NCBI GenBank assembly: GCA_037443785.1
Contig: JBBINR010000010.1
Location: 1-64,000 of the forward strand
DNA: 64,000 nt
DNA from: JAQUOA01 sp037443785
GTDB lineage: Bacteria; Bacteroidota; Ignavibacteria; UBA10030; UBA8401
Reading direction: 5' to 3'
Position numbers and translations under genes: made by a program
The notes under the pieces: model-generated
Database searches by the model: none
The model's input: the letters and a program-made list of their open reading frames with translations, nothing else
What the model was told of the DNA's origin: nothing
In this document: one piece after another, positions 7,421-16,130 of the stretch
Numbering within the stretch: the stretch's first letter is position 1
Layout of the letters: each line of letters starts with the position of its first letter

Positions 7421-8794
7421 TTATTTATTCTTTAGTGGTATGTGTAATTCTTCCATCTTCCTATAAAGTGTAGAAAGACTTAAACCGAGCTCCGTAGCAA
7501 CTTGCTCCTTATCAGCCTGAGCATCACGAAGCTTTGATTCAATATATTGTCGTTCAAAATTTCTCACAGCATCTTTCAACGATAATGTTTCTGTCGGTGA
7601 TGACGGCGAAGAAGCGTCAACAAGGCGCTGAATATCATCGGGGAAATGGGCCACATCAATATATTCGCTATCACAAAAGATCATTGCTCGCTCGACGATA
7701 TTTTGCAACTCCCGAACCTGTCCTTTCCATTGGTGTCGCACAAGCGCGTTCATTGCTTGATTTGTAATTCCCTTGATATTTTTTCCCATCTCTTTCCGAA
7801 AATCAGCGATGAAACTATTAACCAATATTGGAATGTCATCGATTCGTTCTTTTAACTCTGGAAGATGAATCTCAACAACATTAAGGCGATAATATAAATC
7901 TTCACGAAATCTTCCTTTTGCAATTTCTTCTTTTAATGTGCGATTTGTCGCGGCTATAATTCTAACATCAATCGCAATGGCATCGTTGCTGCCAACCGGA
8001 TAAATTTCACGTTGCTCAAGTGCGCGTAATAATTTTACCTGCATCTGAAACGGCATTTCGCTTATCTCATCAAGAAAAAGTGTTCCATTATGGGCAACCT
8101 TGAAAACACCGTCTTTATCGCTGACCGCACCGGTAAAGGAGCCTTTTTTGTGCCCGAATAATTCGCTTTCAAACAAGGTTTCGACAATTGCGCCGCAATT
8201 GACCGCAACAAAACGCTTATTTTTCCTGTTGCTGTGAAAGTGAATTGCCCGCGCAACCAATTCTTTTCCCGTTCCACTTGAACCCGAAATAAGAACCGTT
8301 CCGTCGCTGGATGAAACTTTTTGGATCGTAGAAAACACTTTTTGCATTGCGTCGCTTTTTCCAATGATATTATGGAAATCGTATTTTCGGTTAACTTCCT
8401 GGCGAAGCAAGGCATTTTCTAGAACGACATTTCGATGTTCAAACAGTTTTTTTACTCGAAAGAGCAAATCATCGAATTCAATTGGCTTTAAAATGTAGTC
8501 ATAGGCACCCTTTCGGAGCGCACCAATCGCCGTTTCGACCGATGCATAGGCGGTAATGATAATGAAAAATGTTTGTGGCGAACGAAGGGCAGCTTTCTCC
8601 AACAATTCTACTCCGCGCATCATCGGCATTTCAATATCGCTGATAACAAGATCGTATGATGTGTTTAAGATCTTATCATAGGCAACTTCGCCATTTTCGG
8701 CTTTATCAACCACATAGCCTTCTTTCTCAAGAATCATGGCAATCGATTCTCGAATAATCTCCTCATCATCAACAACTAAAATTTTTTCAGCCAT
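7421..8794 (-). CDS. NtrC-family sigma-54-dependent response regulator
   Basis: Three domains: receiver (1-120) with phosphoacceptor Asp53 in VISDIEMP and Lys in ILKPIEF; AAA+ activator (about 140-375) with Walker A GSSGTGKE (171-178), Walker B GTLFLDE (237-243), and the sigma-54 contact loop GSFTGA (218-223), a variant of the usual GAFTGA; and a Fis-type helix-turn-helix at the C-terminus (EQVATELGLSLSTLYRKME). It would remodel sigma-54 RNA polymerase when phosphorylated by the kinase encoded just upstream, whose gene it overlaps by 8 bases. A candidate target is the sigma-54 promoter of the tonB-like gene. Confidence 0.93.
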   Translation of the reverse strand: MAEKILVVDDEEIIRESIAMILEKEGYVVDKAENGEVAYDKILNTSYDLVISDIEMPMMRGVELLEKAALRSPQTFFIIITAYASVETAIGALRKGAYDYILKPIEFDDLLFRVKKLFEHRNVVLENALLRQEVNRKYDFHNIIGKSDAMQKVFSTIQKVSSSDGTVLISGSSGTGKELVARAIHFHSNRKNKRFVAVNCGAIVETLFESELFGHKKGSFTGAVSDKDGVFKVAHNGTLFLDEISEMPFQMQVKLLRALEQREIYPVGSNDAIAIDVRIIAATNRTLKEEIAKGRFREDLYYRLNVVEIHLPELKERIDDIPILVNSFIADFRKEMGKNIKGITNQAMNALVRHQWKGQVRELQNIVERAMIFCDSEYIDVAHFPDDIQRLVDASSPSSPTETLSLKDAVRNFERQYIESKLRDAQADKEQVATELGLSLSTLYRKMEELHIPLKNK

Positions 8795-10181
8795 TTTGTA
8801 CGCCTTTCATCGGTAATGATACTATAAATTTAGTTCCCTGCCCAAGCTCGCTTTCAACATGAATATCTCCGCCGAAATTTTTAATGATACCTAAACTTAC
8901 CCACAATCCAAGTCCTGTCCCCCGGCCCGCTTCTTTCGTCGTAAAGAATGGGTCGAAAATTTTCGAAAGCTGATGCTCTGCGATACCACTTCCGGTATCT
9001 TCAATAATGATATCAACAAATTCATTTCGCTGGTTTGTTGTTACAGAAATTTTTGCGGAACCGCCTTCACAAGCATCGACAGCATTCATAAGAATATTCA
9101 AAAATACCTGAACCAATTGATCTGAGACAACTGAAACTTGCGGGATATCTTGTTGTAATTGAATTTCAAATTTTATGTTCTTTACTTTCTTCCCGTATTG
9201 AACAATATTCAACGCCTCTTTGACAACATTATTCGCATTAACATCTTGTTCGATGTGAGGAGAGGGTCTTGAGAAATCGACCAACTCACGAATAATCTTT
9301 GTAATTCTGTTGATCTGATTTTTTACAAGCTCAAGTTTATCCTTAAAAAATTCGTCATTCGTTGACCTTTGCAATATTTGAACTAATGATGATATTGACG
9401 TTAAGGGATTTCCCACCTCATGGGCAATTCCGGCAGCAAGCGTACCGAATGTCTCCATTTTTTGAGAGCGGACAATCTGCTGCTCGAGCAGTTTTTGTTC
9501 GGTAATGTCTCTATGGGCACCAAGGAAACCGATGACCTTTTTTTGCTCATCAATGATTGGAGAAATGACTAATTCGGTATGGAATAATTTCCCGTCCTTC
9601 CGCCGATTCTGAACTTGTCCGACCCATTGTTGACCGGATAAAATTTTTGACCACACTTTACGCCAAAATTCGCTGGAATGTTTTCCACTGTTTAGAATTG
9701 AAGGATTTTTCCCGATGAGTTCATCCCTATTATAACCACTAATATCTACATAAGCGGGATTCACATAAATAATTTTGCCTTCAGGATTTGTAATTTGAAT
9801 CGGATTAACAGTTCGATGAATGACTTCAGAAAATCGTAAGAGATCCAACTCTTTATCATGTTGAACAGTAATATCTTTCGCGACTACCAGATATACTTTT
9901 GCTCCATTCGAAGTAAGAAGGTTTAATGAAACTTCCGTGAAACAATGATCTTTAGATGTGAGAAAAAACTCTGATCGAAAAGTATAGCTGTCGGTTTGCA
10001 GCCCATTTTTTAAATGAATCTTACCTTCATCATCAAAACAATCGAGAAGATTGTCCTTTAAAAACTCGCGTCCGCGTACTTTAGAATTGATATCCACCAC
10101 TTTTGAAGATTTATCCACCAAAAAGGCAAAATCTTGAAGAGAATGAAAAATTTCTATGTAAGTCTCAGTTGAAAGAGGCAT
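8787..10181 (-). CDS. PAS-domain sensor histidine kinase
   Basis: Soluble NtrB-like kinase of 464 residues; no membrane segment is visible. Two PAS-like regions occupy about 5-105 and 115-228 (the second has the classic NPAYVDISGYNRDELIG and ends GAHRDITEQK). The HisKA box AAGIAHEVGNPLTSI places the phosphoacceptor at His254; the ATPase domain has LMNAVDACEGG (N box), DTGSGI and GRGTGLGLWV. It is the first gene of a two-gene unit with the response regulator. The signal is probably sensed in the cytoplasm by the PAS domains; ligand unknown. A terminator lies between it and the operon upstream. Confidence 0.92.
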   Translation of the reverse strand: MPLSTETYIEIFHSLQDFAFLVDKSSKVVDINSKVRGREFLKDNLLDCFDDEGKIHLKNGLQTDSYTFRSEFFLTSKDHCFTEVSLNLLTSNGAKVYLVVAKDITVQHDKELDLLRFSEVIHRTVNPIQITNPEGKIIYVNPAYVDISGYNRDELIGKNPSILNSGKHSSEFWRKVWSKILSGQQWVGQVQNRRKDGKLFHTELVISPIIDEQKKVIGFLGAHRDITEQKLLEQQIVRSQKMETFGTLAAGIAHEVGNPLTSISSLVQILQRSTNDEFFKDKLELVKNQINRITKIIRELVDFSRPSPHIEQDVNANNVVKEALNIVQYGKKVKNIKFEIQLQQDIPQVSVVSDQLVQVFLNILMNAVDACEGGSAKISVTTNQRNEFVDIIIEDTGSGIAEHQLSKIFDPFFTTKEAGRGTGLGLWVSLGIIKNFGGDIHVESELGQGTKFIVSLPMKGVQNG

Positions 10182-10222
10182 CTTGTAGTTTCTTATTTTT
10201 AAGAAAATACAACTTATTTATG

Positions 10223-10252
10223 AAACAAAAAAGTCCGAATAAAATCGGACTT
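10223..10252 (-). terminator. Rho-independent terminator after the LigB/pirin operon
   Basis: Stem AAGTCCGA / TCGGACTT (10231-10238 and 10245-10252) with a six-base A/T-only loop (ATAAAA) and T runs on both sides. On the minus strand it closes the unit at 10285-12150. Confidence 0.85.
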
Positions 10253-10284
10253 TTTATTTCTTAGCATTTTTGCAAATCTTTCAA

Positions 10285-10581
10285 TCAATTGAGTGAAACG
10301 GCAGGGAAAATGTTGTTTGACATTTCGTGAAACATCAATTCATTAAAATAATAGTCAAAATATTTGTCCATTGGCTGCTGCGTCAAAATATCTCTCGCCT
10401 CAGATTCTGATTCGGCCGAAATAATGATCCACAATTTTGATCGATCCGCAGAAAAAGAGTAACTCAGGATTTTTTTCTTTGCCATCAATTCGGCGATCTT
10501 TTGTCGTTGTGAAGGAATCAAGGAAAAAAATTCCGCAGTCGGCTCCGGAGGAACTCGCGTTTCAACCATAAATATTTTCAT
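10285..10581 (-). CDS. Muconolactone isomerase/YciI-like small protein
   Basis: 98-residue protein with the look of a ferredoxin-like dimeric alpha-beta fold: MKIFMVETRVP, a helix with SQRQKIAELM, then KKILSYSFSADRSKLWIIISAES, SESEARDIL, and an aromatic end (MDKYFDYYFNELMFHE). This resembles the muconolactone delta-isomerase-like and YciI-like families, but no catalytic motif is decisive. I start at ATG 10581, which has GGGAG eight bases upstream; the frame extends to 10617. It overlaps the previous gene by 20 bases. Enzymatic role unknown. Confidence 0.7.
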   Translation of the reverse strand: MKIFMVETRVPPEPTAEFFSLIPSQRQKIAELMAKKKILSYSFSADRSKLWIIISAESESEARDILTQQPMDKYFDYYFNELMFHEMSNNIFPAVSLN

Positions 10582-11305
10582 AATTTTCACTCCCTTCTTG
10601 AGACATAATAGTTTCAATTATCAACACCGTGGCGTGGGACGCGGTGTGAATCATAATGTCTCCTTGTTCATTAATGCCGCAAGATTCACCTGAATTGAAA
10701 ACTTCATTGTTAATAATAATCGAACCATCAACAACGTAGACGAATACACCAACCCGTTTATTGCTTATTTGATATCCAATATGCTGATCCTTTTGAAATT
10801 TCCCAAGCAATAATGCTGCTTGCTGTTTTATCGTCAACGATGAAGATGATTGTCGCGGAGAAACTAATTCCACAAACGTGTTCAAATTCTCTTCCAAATT
10901 AAATATCGCTTTCGTCTGAATTGGAGCCGTATTGATTACATTCGGTAAAAATCCGATCTGTACCTTACGTAGCACAAAATTGCCCGGATTAAATTCCATC
11001 TGATACAACCCTCTTCCTGCTGAAAGAATCTGCATTGTATTTTCAGGAAAAGACGAAACACTTCCGGCGCTGTCTTGATATCCCACAGTTCCGTTTAGGA
11101 TGATATTGATCAATTCAGTATTGCGAAAAAGCTTCATCCCATCGGAATAACAATGTGGAAAGATTGTCAATGTGGAGACGGAAACGATATCTCCAAACCC
11201 GAGATATTTTTCTTCGTCGGATGAAAAGAATGTTTCGCTTCGTGTTCCCCACGTTTCTTCCCGGCACTGCTTTTCATGCAATTTGTAAATACGAAAAGAC
11301 GACAT
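10562..11305 (-). CDS. Pirin-like bicupin, metal site degenerate
   Basis: 247 residues with the double-cupin plan of pirin/YhaK proteins: first cupin around 45-115 (DIVSVSTLTIFPH, LINIILNGTVGYQDSAG, QILSAGRGLYQMEF), second cupin around 170-240 (GVFVYVVDGSIIIN, SGESCGI). In active pirins the first cupin has a PHPH motif and a His/Glu pair after the AGxG turn; here these read PHCY and GRGLYQMEF, so the metal ligands seem mostly lost. It may be a non-catalytic or regulatory relative. It lies 20 bases after the LigB-type gene and overlaps the small gene that follows. Confidence 0.7.
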   Translation of the reverse strand: MSSFRIYKLHEKQCREETWGTRSETFFSSDEEKYLGFGDIVSVSTLTIFPHCYSDGMKLFRNTELINIILNGTVGYQDSAGSVSSFPENTMQILSAGRGLYQMEFNPGNFVLRKVQIGFLPNVINTAPIQTKAIFNLEENLNTFVELVSPRQSSSSLTIKQQAALLLGKFQKDQHIGYQISNKRVGVFVYVVDGSIIINNEVFNSGESCGINEQGDIMIHTASHATVLIIETIMSQEGSENYENIYG

Positions 11306-11325
11306 GATATATTAATTTATGACAA

Positions 11326-12150
11326 TCATTCAATTTTTATTGACGTCATTGAAACAGAACCCATGACCAATTTTTCATTGAAAAATGTTATCTCTTCACC
11401 TCGTTCTTTTAAACCTAAGATATATATTACCGGCAGATAATGATCCGGCGTTGGTATGGAAAGCAATGCCGCTTTCCCAAGCGCAGAATAATCCATTAAT
11501 TTTTTGTGCTCATTTTTTTCAATCAATTGTTTGAAGGTTTCATTCATTTCTATTGCCCAATCGTATCCACCATCGGGATTCTGCCAATCAATCATTCGAA
11601 GATTATGAACCATATTTCCACTTCCAATAATCAGTACACCTTTTTTTCGTAATGAGGACAATTCCTTTGCGAGTTCATAATGCCATTCAGCATCTTTTGT
11701 TCCATCAATACTTAATTGGAGTACGGGAATATTTGCTTTGGGATACATTCTTTTTATTACACTCCAGCATCCATGATCAAGTCCCCATTCGTGATCCAAT
11801 TCAACGCGTGTTTTTTGTATGAGCGACACAGTTTCTTTGGCAAGTTCAGGGTTCCCTGGTGCAGGATATCGCACATCAAATAACTCCTGTGGAAACCCGT
11901 AAAAATCATGAATAGTCGGCGGCTTGTCCATAGCGGTGACAAATGTACCACGAGTAAACCAATGTGCGGAAATACATAAGACGGCGGTTGGTGTAGAAAT
12001 TTGATTCCCTATTTCACTCCAGCGTTTGCTAAATTCGTTGTCTTCAATGCCGTTCATCGGTGATCCGTGACCAACAAACAATAGCGGTGCATCTCGGTCG
12101 TGCAATGAGAGTGTTTCACCAAACTTTCGCAAATCAGTAAGATTAGACAT
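11326..12150 (-). CDS. LigB-family extradiol dioxygenase (YgiD/DODA-like)
   Basis: 274-residue member of the class III extradiol ring-cleavage family. Characteristic segments are LLFVGHGSPMNGIED (His as metal ligand), CISAHWFTRGTFVT (second His), THDFYGFPQELFDVRYPAPG, and GLDHGCWSVIKRMYPKANIPVLQLS (third His). These match the 4,5-DOPA dioxygenase extradiol (YgiD) branch, which opens catechol rings using non-haem metal, though substrates in bacteria are often unknown. It is first in a three-gene unit with a pirin-like protein and a muconolactone isomerase-like protein. A TATAAT hexamer lies 24 bases before the ATG. Confidence 0.88.
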   Translation of the reverse strand: MSNLTDLRKFGETLSLHDRDAPLLFVGHGSPMNGIEDNEFSKRWSEIGNQISTPTAVLCISAHWFTRGTFVTAMDKPPTIHDFYGFPQELFDVRYPAPGNPELAKETVSLIQKTRVELDHEWGLDHGCWSVIKRMYPKANIPVLQLSIDGTKDAEWHYELAKELSSLRKKGVLIIGSGNMVHNLRMIDWQNPDGGYDWAIEMNETFKQLIEKNEHKKLMDYSALGKAALLSIPTPDHYLPVIYILGLKERGEEITFFNEKLVMGSVSMTSIKIE

Positions 12151-12173
12151 TGCTATTATTTCCGTCCATATTT

Positions 12174-12179
12174 ATTATA
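12174..12179 (-). promoter_or_regulatory. Candidate -10 box of the LigB operon
   Basis: Perfect minus-strand TATAAT at 12179-12174, about 24 bases upstream of the ATG at 12150. The -35 region at 17-base spacing reads TTTATG, a poor match, so the promoter is tentative. Confidence 0.35.
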
Positions 12180-12199
12180 GGTACAATAATTTTTACCAT

Positions 12200-12234
12200 A
12201 AAAAAACCCTTTGAGAGCCCAGTTCCCAAAGGGT
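12200..12234 (-). terminator. Rho-independent terminator after the yceI gene
   Basis: Stem ACCCTTTG / CAAAGGGT with a loop of about twelve bases, followed on the minus strand by seven T residues. It ends the YceI-family transcript at 12253-12828. Confidence 0.8.
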
Positions 12235-12252
12235 CGAATGAAAAACTGTCAG

Positions 12253-12828
12253 TTATCCTTGAATAAGCTCTACGTTCAATGTAAGATCAACATTTTCACC
12301 AACCAACATTCCGCCTGCTTCAAGTGCTTTATTCCATTTTAATCCCCAAGCAGTTCGATTAATCGTTGATGTCCCCTTAAACACTGCAACAGTGCTGCCC
12401 CATGGAGTTTTTGATTTTCCTTTGAAAACAACATTCAAAACAACAGGGTTAGTTACACCACGCATTGTCAAATCTCCAGTTACGGTATATTGTTGTTCGC
12501 CTGATTTTTCTACTTTTGTGCTTTTGAAAGTAATATCGTTGAATTTTTCGGCATCAAAGAAATCTGGACTTTTCAAATGCGCATCACGTTTTGGTTCATC
12601 GGTATCAACACTGTTTGCCTTAATTAAAATATCAAGTTTCATGTCAGAAAAGTCGTCTTTAATACTTTCAATTTTTCCGGAAAAATCTCTGAATCTGCCT
12701 GTCACTTCTGAAACCACTAAGTGTGCAACAGTAAAATTAATGTTGCTATGGGATTTTTCAATTGTCCATTTATTTTGGGCAGTCGCCATAACAGCAATGG
12801 CTATTAAAAATAATGCTATTTTTTTCAT
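12253..12828 (-). CDS. Secreted YceI-family lipocalin-like protein
   Basis: 191-residue exported protein. MKKIALFLIAIAVMATAQ is a clear signal peptide; the mature part follows the YceI plan: WTIEKSHSNINFTVAHLVVSEV, GRFRDFSGKI, HLKSPDFFDAEKFNDITF, TGDLTMRGVTNPV and NRTAWGLKW. YceI proteins form a barrel that binds polyisoprenoid-like lipids in the periplasm; the ligand here is unknown. I start at ATG 12828, backed by GAGGAG six bases upstream, though the frame extends to 12891. A MarR regulator gene lies 176 bases upstream on the same strand and could control it. A terminator follows. Confidence 0.92.
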   Translation of the reverse strand: MKKIALFLIAIAVMATAQNKWTIEKSHSNINFTVAHLVVSEVTGRFRDFSGKIESIKDDFSDMKLDILIKANSVDTDEPKRDAHLKSPDFFDAEKFNDITFKSTKVEKSGEQQYTVTGDLTMRGVTNPVVLNVVFKGKSKTPWGSTVAVFKGTSTINRTAWGLKWNKALEAGGMLVGENVDLTLNVELIQG

Positions 12829-13004
12829 TGTAGCTCCTCTAAATATTAAATTAATGATTAAAGATTTTTGAAATACTTTTGCAATGCTCATGAGTTAATA
12901 AATTGAGGCTCCAGTAAACAATTTACAATACCTCAATCTACCCCTCAACTTGTTCTATCAAAACACCCTCTTCAAAAATCTCTTGTGATTAGTTATACAA
13001 CAAT

Positions 13005-13463
13005 TTAAATTCTTTCTTTCAGTCCAACGCCAAGTTTTTTAAGTAAAGCTGAAAGCTCTTTTTGTTCACTTTCAGTCAATCCTGCGCAAAGGTCTTCAAT
13101 GCACTTTGCATGAGAAGGAAACATTTCGGCAAATTTCTTTTCCCCTTTGTGAGTCAATTTTATTACTGTCGACCGCCGGTCATCCGGATTTGCAACACGC
13201 TCGATGTATTTTTCCTTTTCAAGATTATCTACAACAACGGTCATATTTCCACCGGTCATCAATTTTTTGGAGCATATTTTCCCAACGGTCATGGGGCCAA
13301 GATGTCCCAAAGATTCAATCACACCAAATTGAGGAACTGTCAGATTATACGTTGCAATGTCGCGAGCCGACAGGATAGCAATGGTATCGGACGCTCGTGC
13401 CAATTTGACCCATAATGAAAGGGCTAAATCACCTTTTTTACCATATTTTTTCGTTGTTTTCAT
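13005..13463 (-). CDS. MarR-family transcriptional regulator
   Basis: 152-residue winged-helix regulator. The DNA-binding core is around residues 45-110: NLTVPQFGVIESLGHLGPMTVGKICSK, GGNMTVVVDNLEKEKYIERV, and the wing ANPDDRRSTVIKLT. These dimeric repressors usually respond to small phenolic or oxidising ligands. The gene's own promoter is embedded in a perfect inverted repeat (13484-13516), so autoregulation is very likely. A half-site-like sequence lies just after the gene, before yceI (around 12985-12998), so yceI may be a second target; that is inference. Confidence 0.9.
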   Translation of the reverse strand: MKTTKKYGKKGDLALSLWVKLARASDTIAILSARDIATYNLTVPQFGVIESLGHLGPMTVGKICSKKLMTGGNMTVVVDNLEKEKYIERVANPDDRRSTVIKLTHKGEKKFAEMFPSHAKCIEDLCAGLTESEQKELSALLKKLGVGLKERI

Positions 13464-13483
13464 GGAATTACTTGTCGTTCAAT

Positions 13484-13516
13484 TATTACTAATTAGAATA
13501 TAACTAATTAGTAATA
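13484..13516. promoter_or_regulatory. Predicted MarR operator, perfect inverted repeat
   Basis: Two 13-base arms (13484-13496 and 13504-13516) are exact reverse complements separated by 7 bases. Each arm also contains the self-complementary CTAATTAG, so two dimer sites lie 15 bases apart centre to centre. The -10 box of the marR promoter lies in the gap between them. Confidence 0.75.
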
Positions 13517-13525
13517 TAATGTCAA
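13497..13525 (-). promoter_or_regulatory. Predicted promoter of the MarR gene
   Basis: Minus-strand TTGACA (13525-13520), 17 bases, TATATT (13502-13497). The -35 is a perfect consensus. The expected start is near 13490, giving a leader of about 27 bases. Operator and promoter overlap completely, as in autorepressed genes. Confidence 0.7.
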
Positions 13526-13551
13526 GGGAGATTAAAATTCCCCTTCCCACT

Positions 13552-14841
13552 TTATGCTATGAGTTCAGATTTATCGAATGTTGAAATCGGGATAGAAGGA
13601 TCTATTGCAGAGACAATGGACGTGATCCGTTTCGAATCGCCATAAAACACCATCATAAGTTTACGAAGAGTAAATATTTCTTTGATTGTACGAAGAGAAA
13701 ACTCTATTGTTGCCGCGTCGATCTCGGCAAAATATTCCTCTTGATTCAAAATTGGAACGCCGTATTTATCGCGGTTAATTCGGCTATTGATTTTATAATT
13801 GAGGTCTTGCTGATAGGCAAATCGATTTTTAAAAGAAGAATTACGCTCTGATAATCGTGACAAGAAATCTTCAGCCGTATAAAACGTTTCAAGTAATTCT
13901 AACAATTTCGGAATAAGCATTGCTGAAGTAGTATCCGCTGGATCTGAATAATATGCTATTAAACTTTTCCGTTCCGTCGGAGGAACTTGATAAGCGTACA
14001 TTCCATAGCACCATCCATTTTTGTTCCGAAGTTGATCAAAAAGAAACCCCTCAAAACTTCCCAATGCGTCGAGCACTAACGCCAAGGAAAAACGGCGTGG
14101 GTCCATCGCCCCAATTCCTATATGACTCCATAACAATCGATCATTAGGGGCGTTCGGTGAATCAACAATAACAACTTCCTTCCGCTCAGGAATTCTGTAT
14201 GCAGCTTCGGGTTCTAACACAAATCCATTTTTACCACGGCCATAGAGAAAAGGAGTTAAACAATTTTGCAATTCGCTTTCACTGAGATCGCTGACAGCAG
14301 TGCAGTACACGACAGAAGCGGCGGCAACATTGCGATAAAATTCTGTCACCAACTTACGGTCAATATTTGCAAGTGCCAGTTTTGATCCAATCTTACCATG
14401 ATATTTTTTACCAAATAAAACATAGCGATGTGCATATCGTAGAACTTCTTCATTACTTTGGAGTGTTGAGGCAAATTTCGCCTTTTCTTCTTTGAAAGCA
14501 ATTTCAAGTTCAGATTGAGGAAAATCAGCATGCTCAATAATGTGATATAATAATTGTGTTACCTGAGACAAGTTTCTCGAAAAGCACAATACTCTAATCA
14601 CAAAATCGTTCTCGGATGCCATTGCGGATACTGTTGCACCTAATAAATCAAATTTTAATTCTATCTCTTCCCGTGAATAAGATGCCGTTCCCCGAAGGAG
14701 CAGTTTTGCCACAATGTTTGCCAATCCGGCCGTTTCTTCTTTTTCCTTTTGTTCGCCGGCCCCCGAAAAAATTATTGACAATCGCGTTAGCGGCGTTCGA
14801 TCATCGTGTTCATAATAGAGTGTGTTATTAGAAATATTCAT
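13552..14841 (-). CDS. M16-family peptidase-like subunit without HXXEH
   Basis: 429 residues with the M16 (insulinase/processing peptidase) fold. Segments such as LSIIFSGAGEQKEKEETAGLANI, FDLLGATVSA and YRIPERKEVVIVDSPNAPND correspond to the family, but the zinc motif HXXEH is absent where it should follow the GLA segment. This is the usual situation for the inactive partner of two-gene M16 heterodimers. The start ATG overlaps the stop codon of the active M16 gene (TAATG), so the two are translationally coupled and probably form one enzyme. No signal peptide is visible, so the pair looks cytoplasmic. Confidence 0.85.
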   Translation of the reverse strand: MNISNNTLYYEHDDRTPLTRLSIIFSGAGEQKEKEETAGLANIVAKLLLRGTASYSREEIELKFDLLGATVSAMASENDFVIRVLCFSRNLSQVTQLLYHIIEHADFPQSELEIAFKEEKAKFASTLQSNEEVLRYAHRYVLFGKKYHGKIGSKLALANIDRKLVTEFYRNVAAASVVYCTAVSDLSESELQNCLTPFLYGRGKNGFVLEPEAAYRIPERKEVVIVDSPNAPNDRLLWSHIGIGAMDPRRFSLALVLDALGSFEGFLFDQLRNKNGWCYGMYAYQVPPTERKSLIAYYSDPADTTSAMLIPKLLELLETFYTAEDFLSRLSERNSSFKNRFAYQQDLNYKINSRINRDKYGVPILNQEEYFAEIDAATIEFSLRTIKEIFTLRKLMMVFYGDSKRITSIVSAIDPSIPISTFDKSELIA

Positions 14842-16127
14842 TAGGTATTTTTTGTCGGTTCTAAATACACCGTCGCATCTTTCCCATTTATCAAATATTT
14901 TTCAACAATTCGCTGAACATCATGAATAGTCACTTTTTTCAACAACTCCATAACGGAAAGCTGGTACCGCAAATCGTTTGCATAAATAAATCCATCGCCC
15001 AACAACCTCGCCAATGATGACGAAGATGTAATATTCATATAGTATTCTTTTTCAATCATATTTTTTACTATTTGCAGCTGCGAATTATCTATTTTCCCGG
15101 AAGCAAGATTTTCAAAAGCATCCATCACAACTGAATCGATTACATCAAACTTTTCCCCTTCTGGAATTTCAGCATAGAATTCAAACGTTCCATTATCTTT
15201 TCCTACAAATATTTCAGCATGAACATTTCGCGCTTTTGCACTATTCACTAACCGCTTATGAAGAATCGATGTTTTATTCCCTGCCAACAGTTTCCCAACG
15301 ATCCATAATCCGGCATAATCGTCATTTAGCATATTGTCAGTCAACCATGCTTTTGCCATCATCTTTTGCATTGCCTTATGATGAGTGAGGGAAAGAGATT
15401 TTAAACGGTCAGACTTCGGTTCAACAATATATTGTCGTACGGGAATTTTAGCCGAATGAATTTTGGAATAATGCTGGGCAACGGTTTTCATGACAACGTA
15501 CGGATCGACAGATCCGACAATGATTATAAGAGCATTAGCGGGAGAATAGTATGTCTGATAGAAATTTTCCGCTTCCTGAACGGTAAAATTTTTAATGCTT
15601 TTTTCTTCTCCAATAATTGAGTAGCGATAGTTGTGCTTTACATACCGCAATTGATACAGTTCATCCCATAAATAACGCCCCGGGTTATCGACATTGCGAT
15701 TCCGTTCCGTTAACACTGCTCCTTTTTCCGTTTCGAACATTTCATGTTCGATCATCAAATTAGTCATACGATCGGATTCTAGAGATGCCGCCAGATCAAT
15801 CTTATTGTTGGGAAATGTAAAAAAATACACCGTTTGATCACGGGAGGTGTATGCATTAATACCAGTGCCTCCGTTAATATTTACTTCCCTCTCCCATTCG
15901 CCCATTTCACGATTTTTTGTTTTTCGAAACATCATGTGTTCGAACAAATGAGCCAAGCCCTGTTTGCCCGCCGGCTCATCTGCCGAACCAACTTTAAACC
16001 ATGTTTGATAAGAAAAAATAGGCGTGGTCGGATCGTTGACAATTGCGACTTGAAGTCCATTTGCAAGCTGAAAATGTTCAACTGTAAGTGAGCCGATCAA
16101 CGGCACCGAAGCAAGATGTGAATACAT
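14841..16127 (-). CDS. M16-family zinc peptidase, catalytic subunit
   Basis: 428 residues with the inverted zinc motif HLFEH at 60-64 in GLAHLFEHMMF; the third ligand is expected in the ETEKGAVLTERN segment near residues 133-145. The early TWFKVGSADEPAGKQG and the NGGTGINAYTSRDQTVY segment are typical of bacterial M16B members. No signal peptide is apparent. The partner downstream lacks the motif, as in known M16B heterodimers, which degrade peptides inside a closed chamber. An AGAAGG ribosome-site-like sequence lies 12 bases upstream, inside the end of the M28 gene. Confidence 0.92.
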   Translation of the reverse strand: MYSHLASVPLIGSLTVEHFQLANGLQVAIVNDPTTPIFSYQTWFKVGSADEPAGKQGLAHLFEHMMFRKTKNREMGEWEREVNINGGTGINAYTSRDQTVYFFTFPNNKIDLAASLESDRMTNLMIEHEMFETEKGAVLTERNRNVDNPGRYLWDELYQLRYVKHNYRYSIIGEEKSIKNFTVQEAENFYQTYYSPANALIIIVGSVDPYVVMKTVAQHYSKIHSAKIPVRQYIVEPKSDRLKSLSLTHHKAMQKMMAKAWLTDNMLNDDYAGLWIVGKLLAGNKTSILHKRLVNSAKARNVHAEIFVGKDNGTFEFYAEIPEGEKFDVIDSVVMDAFENLASGKIDNSQLQIVKNMIEKEYYMNITSSSSLARLLGDGFIYANDLRYQLSVMELLKKVTIHDVQRIVEKYLINGKDATVYLEPTKNT

Positions 16128-16130
16128 TAA

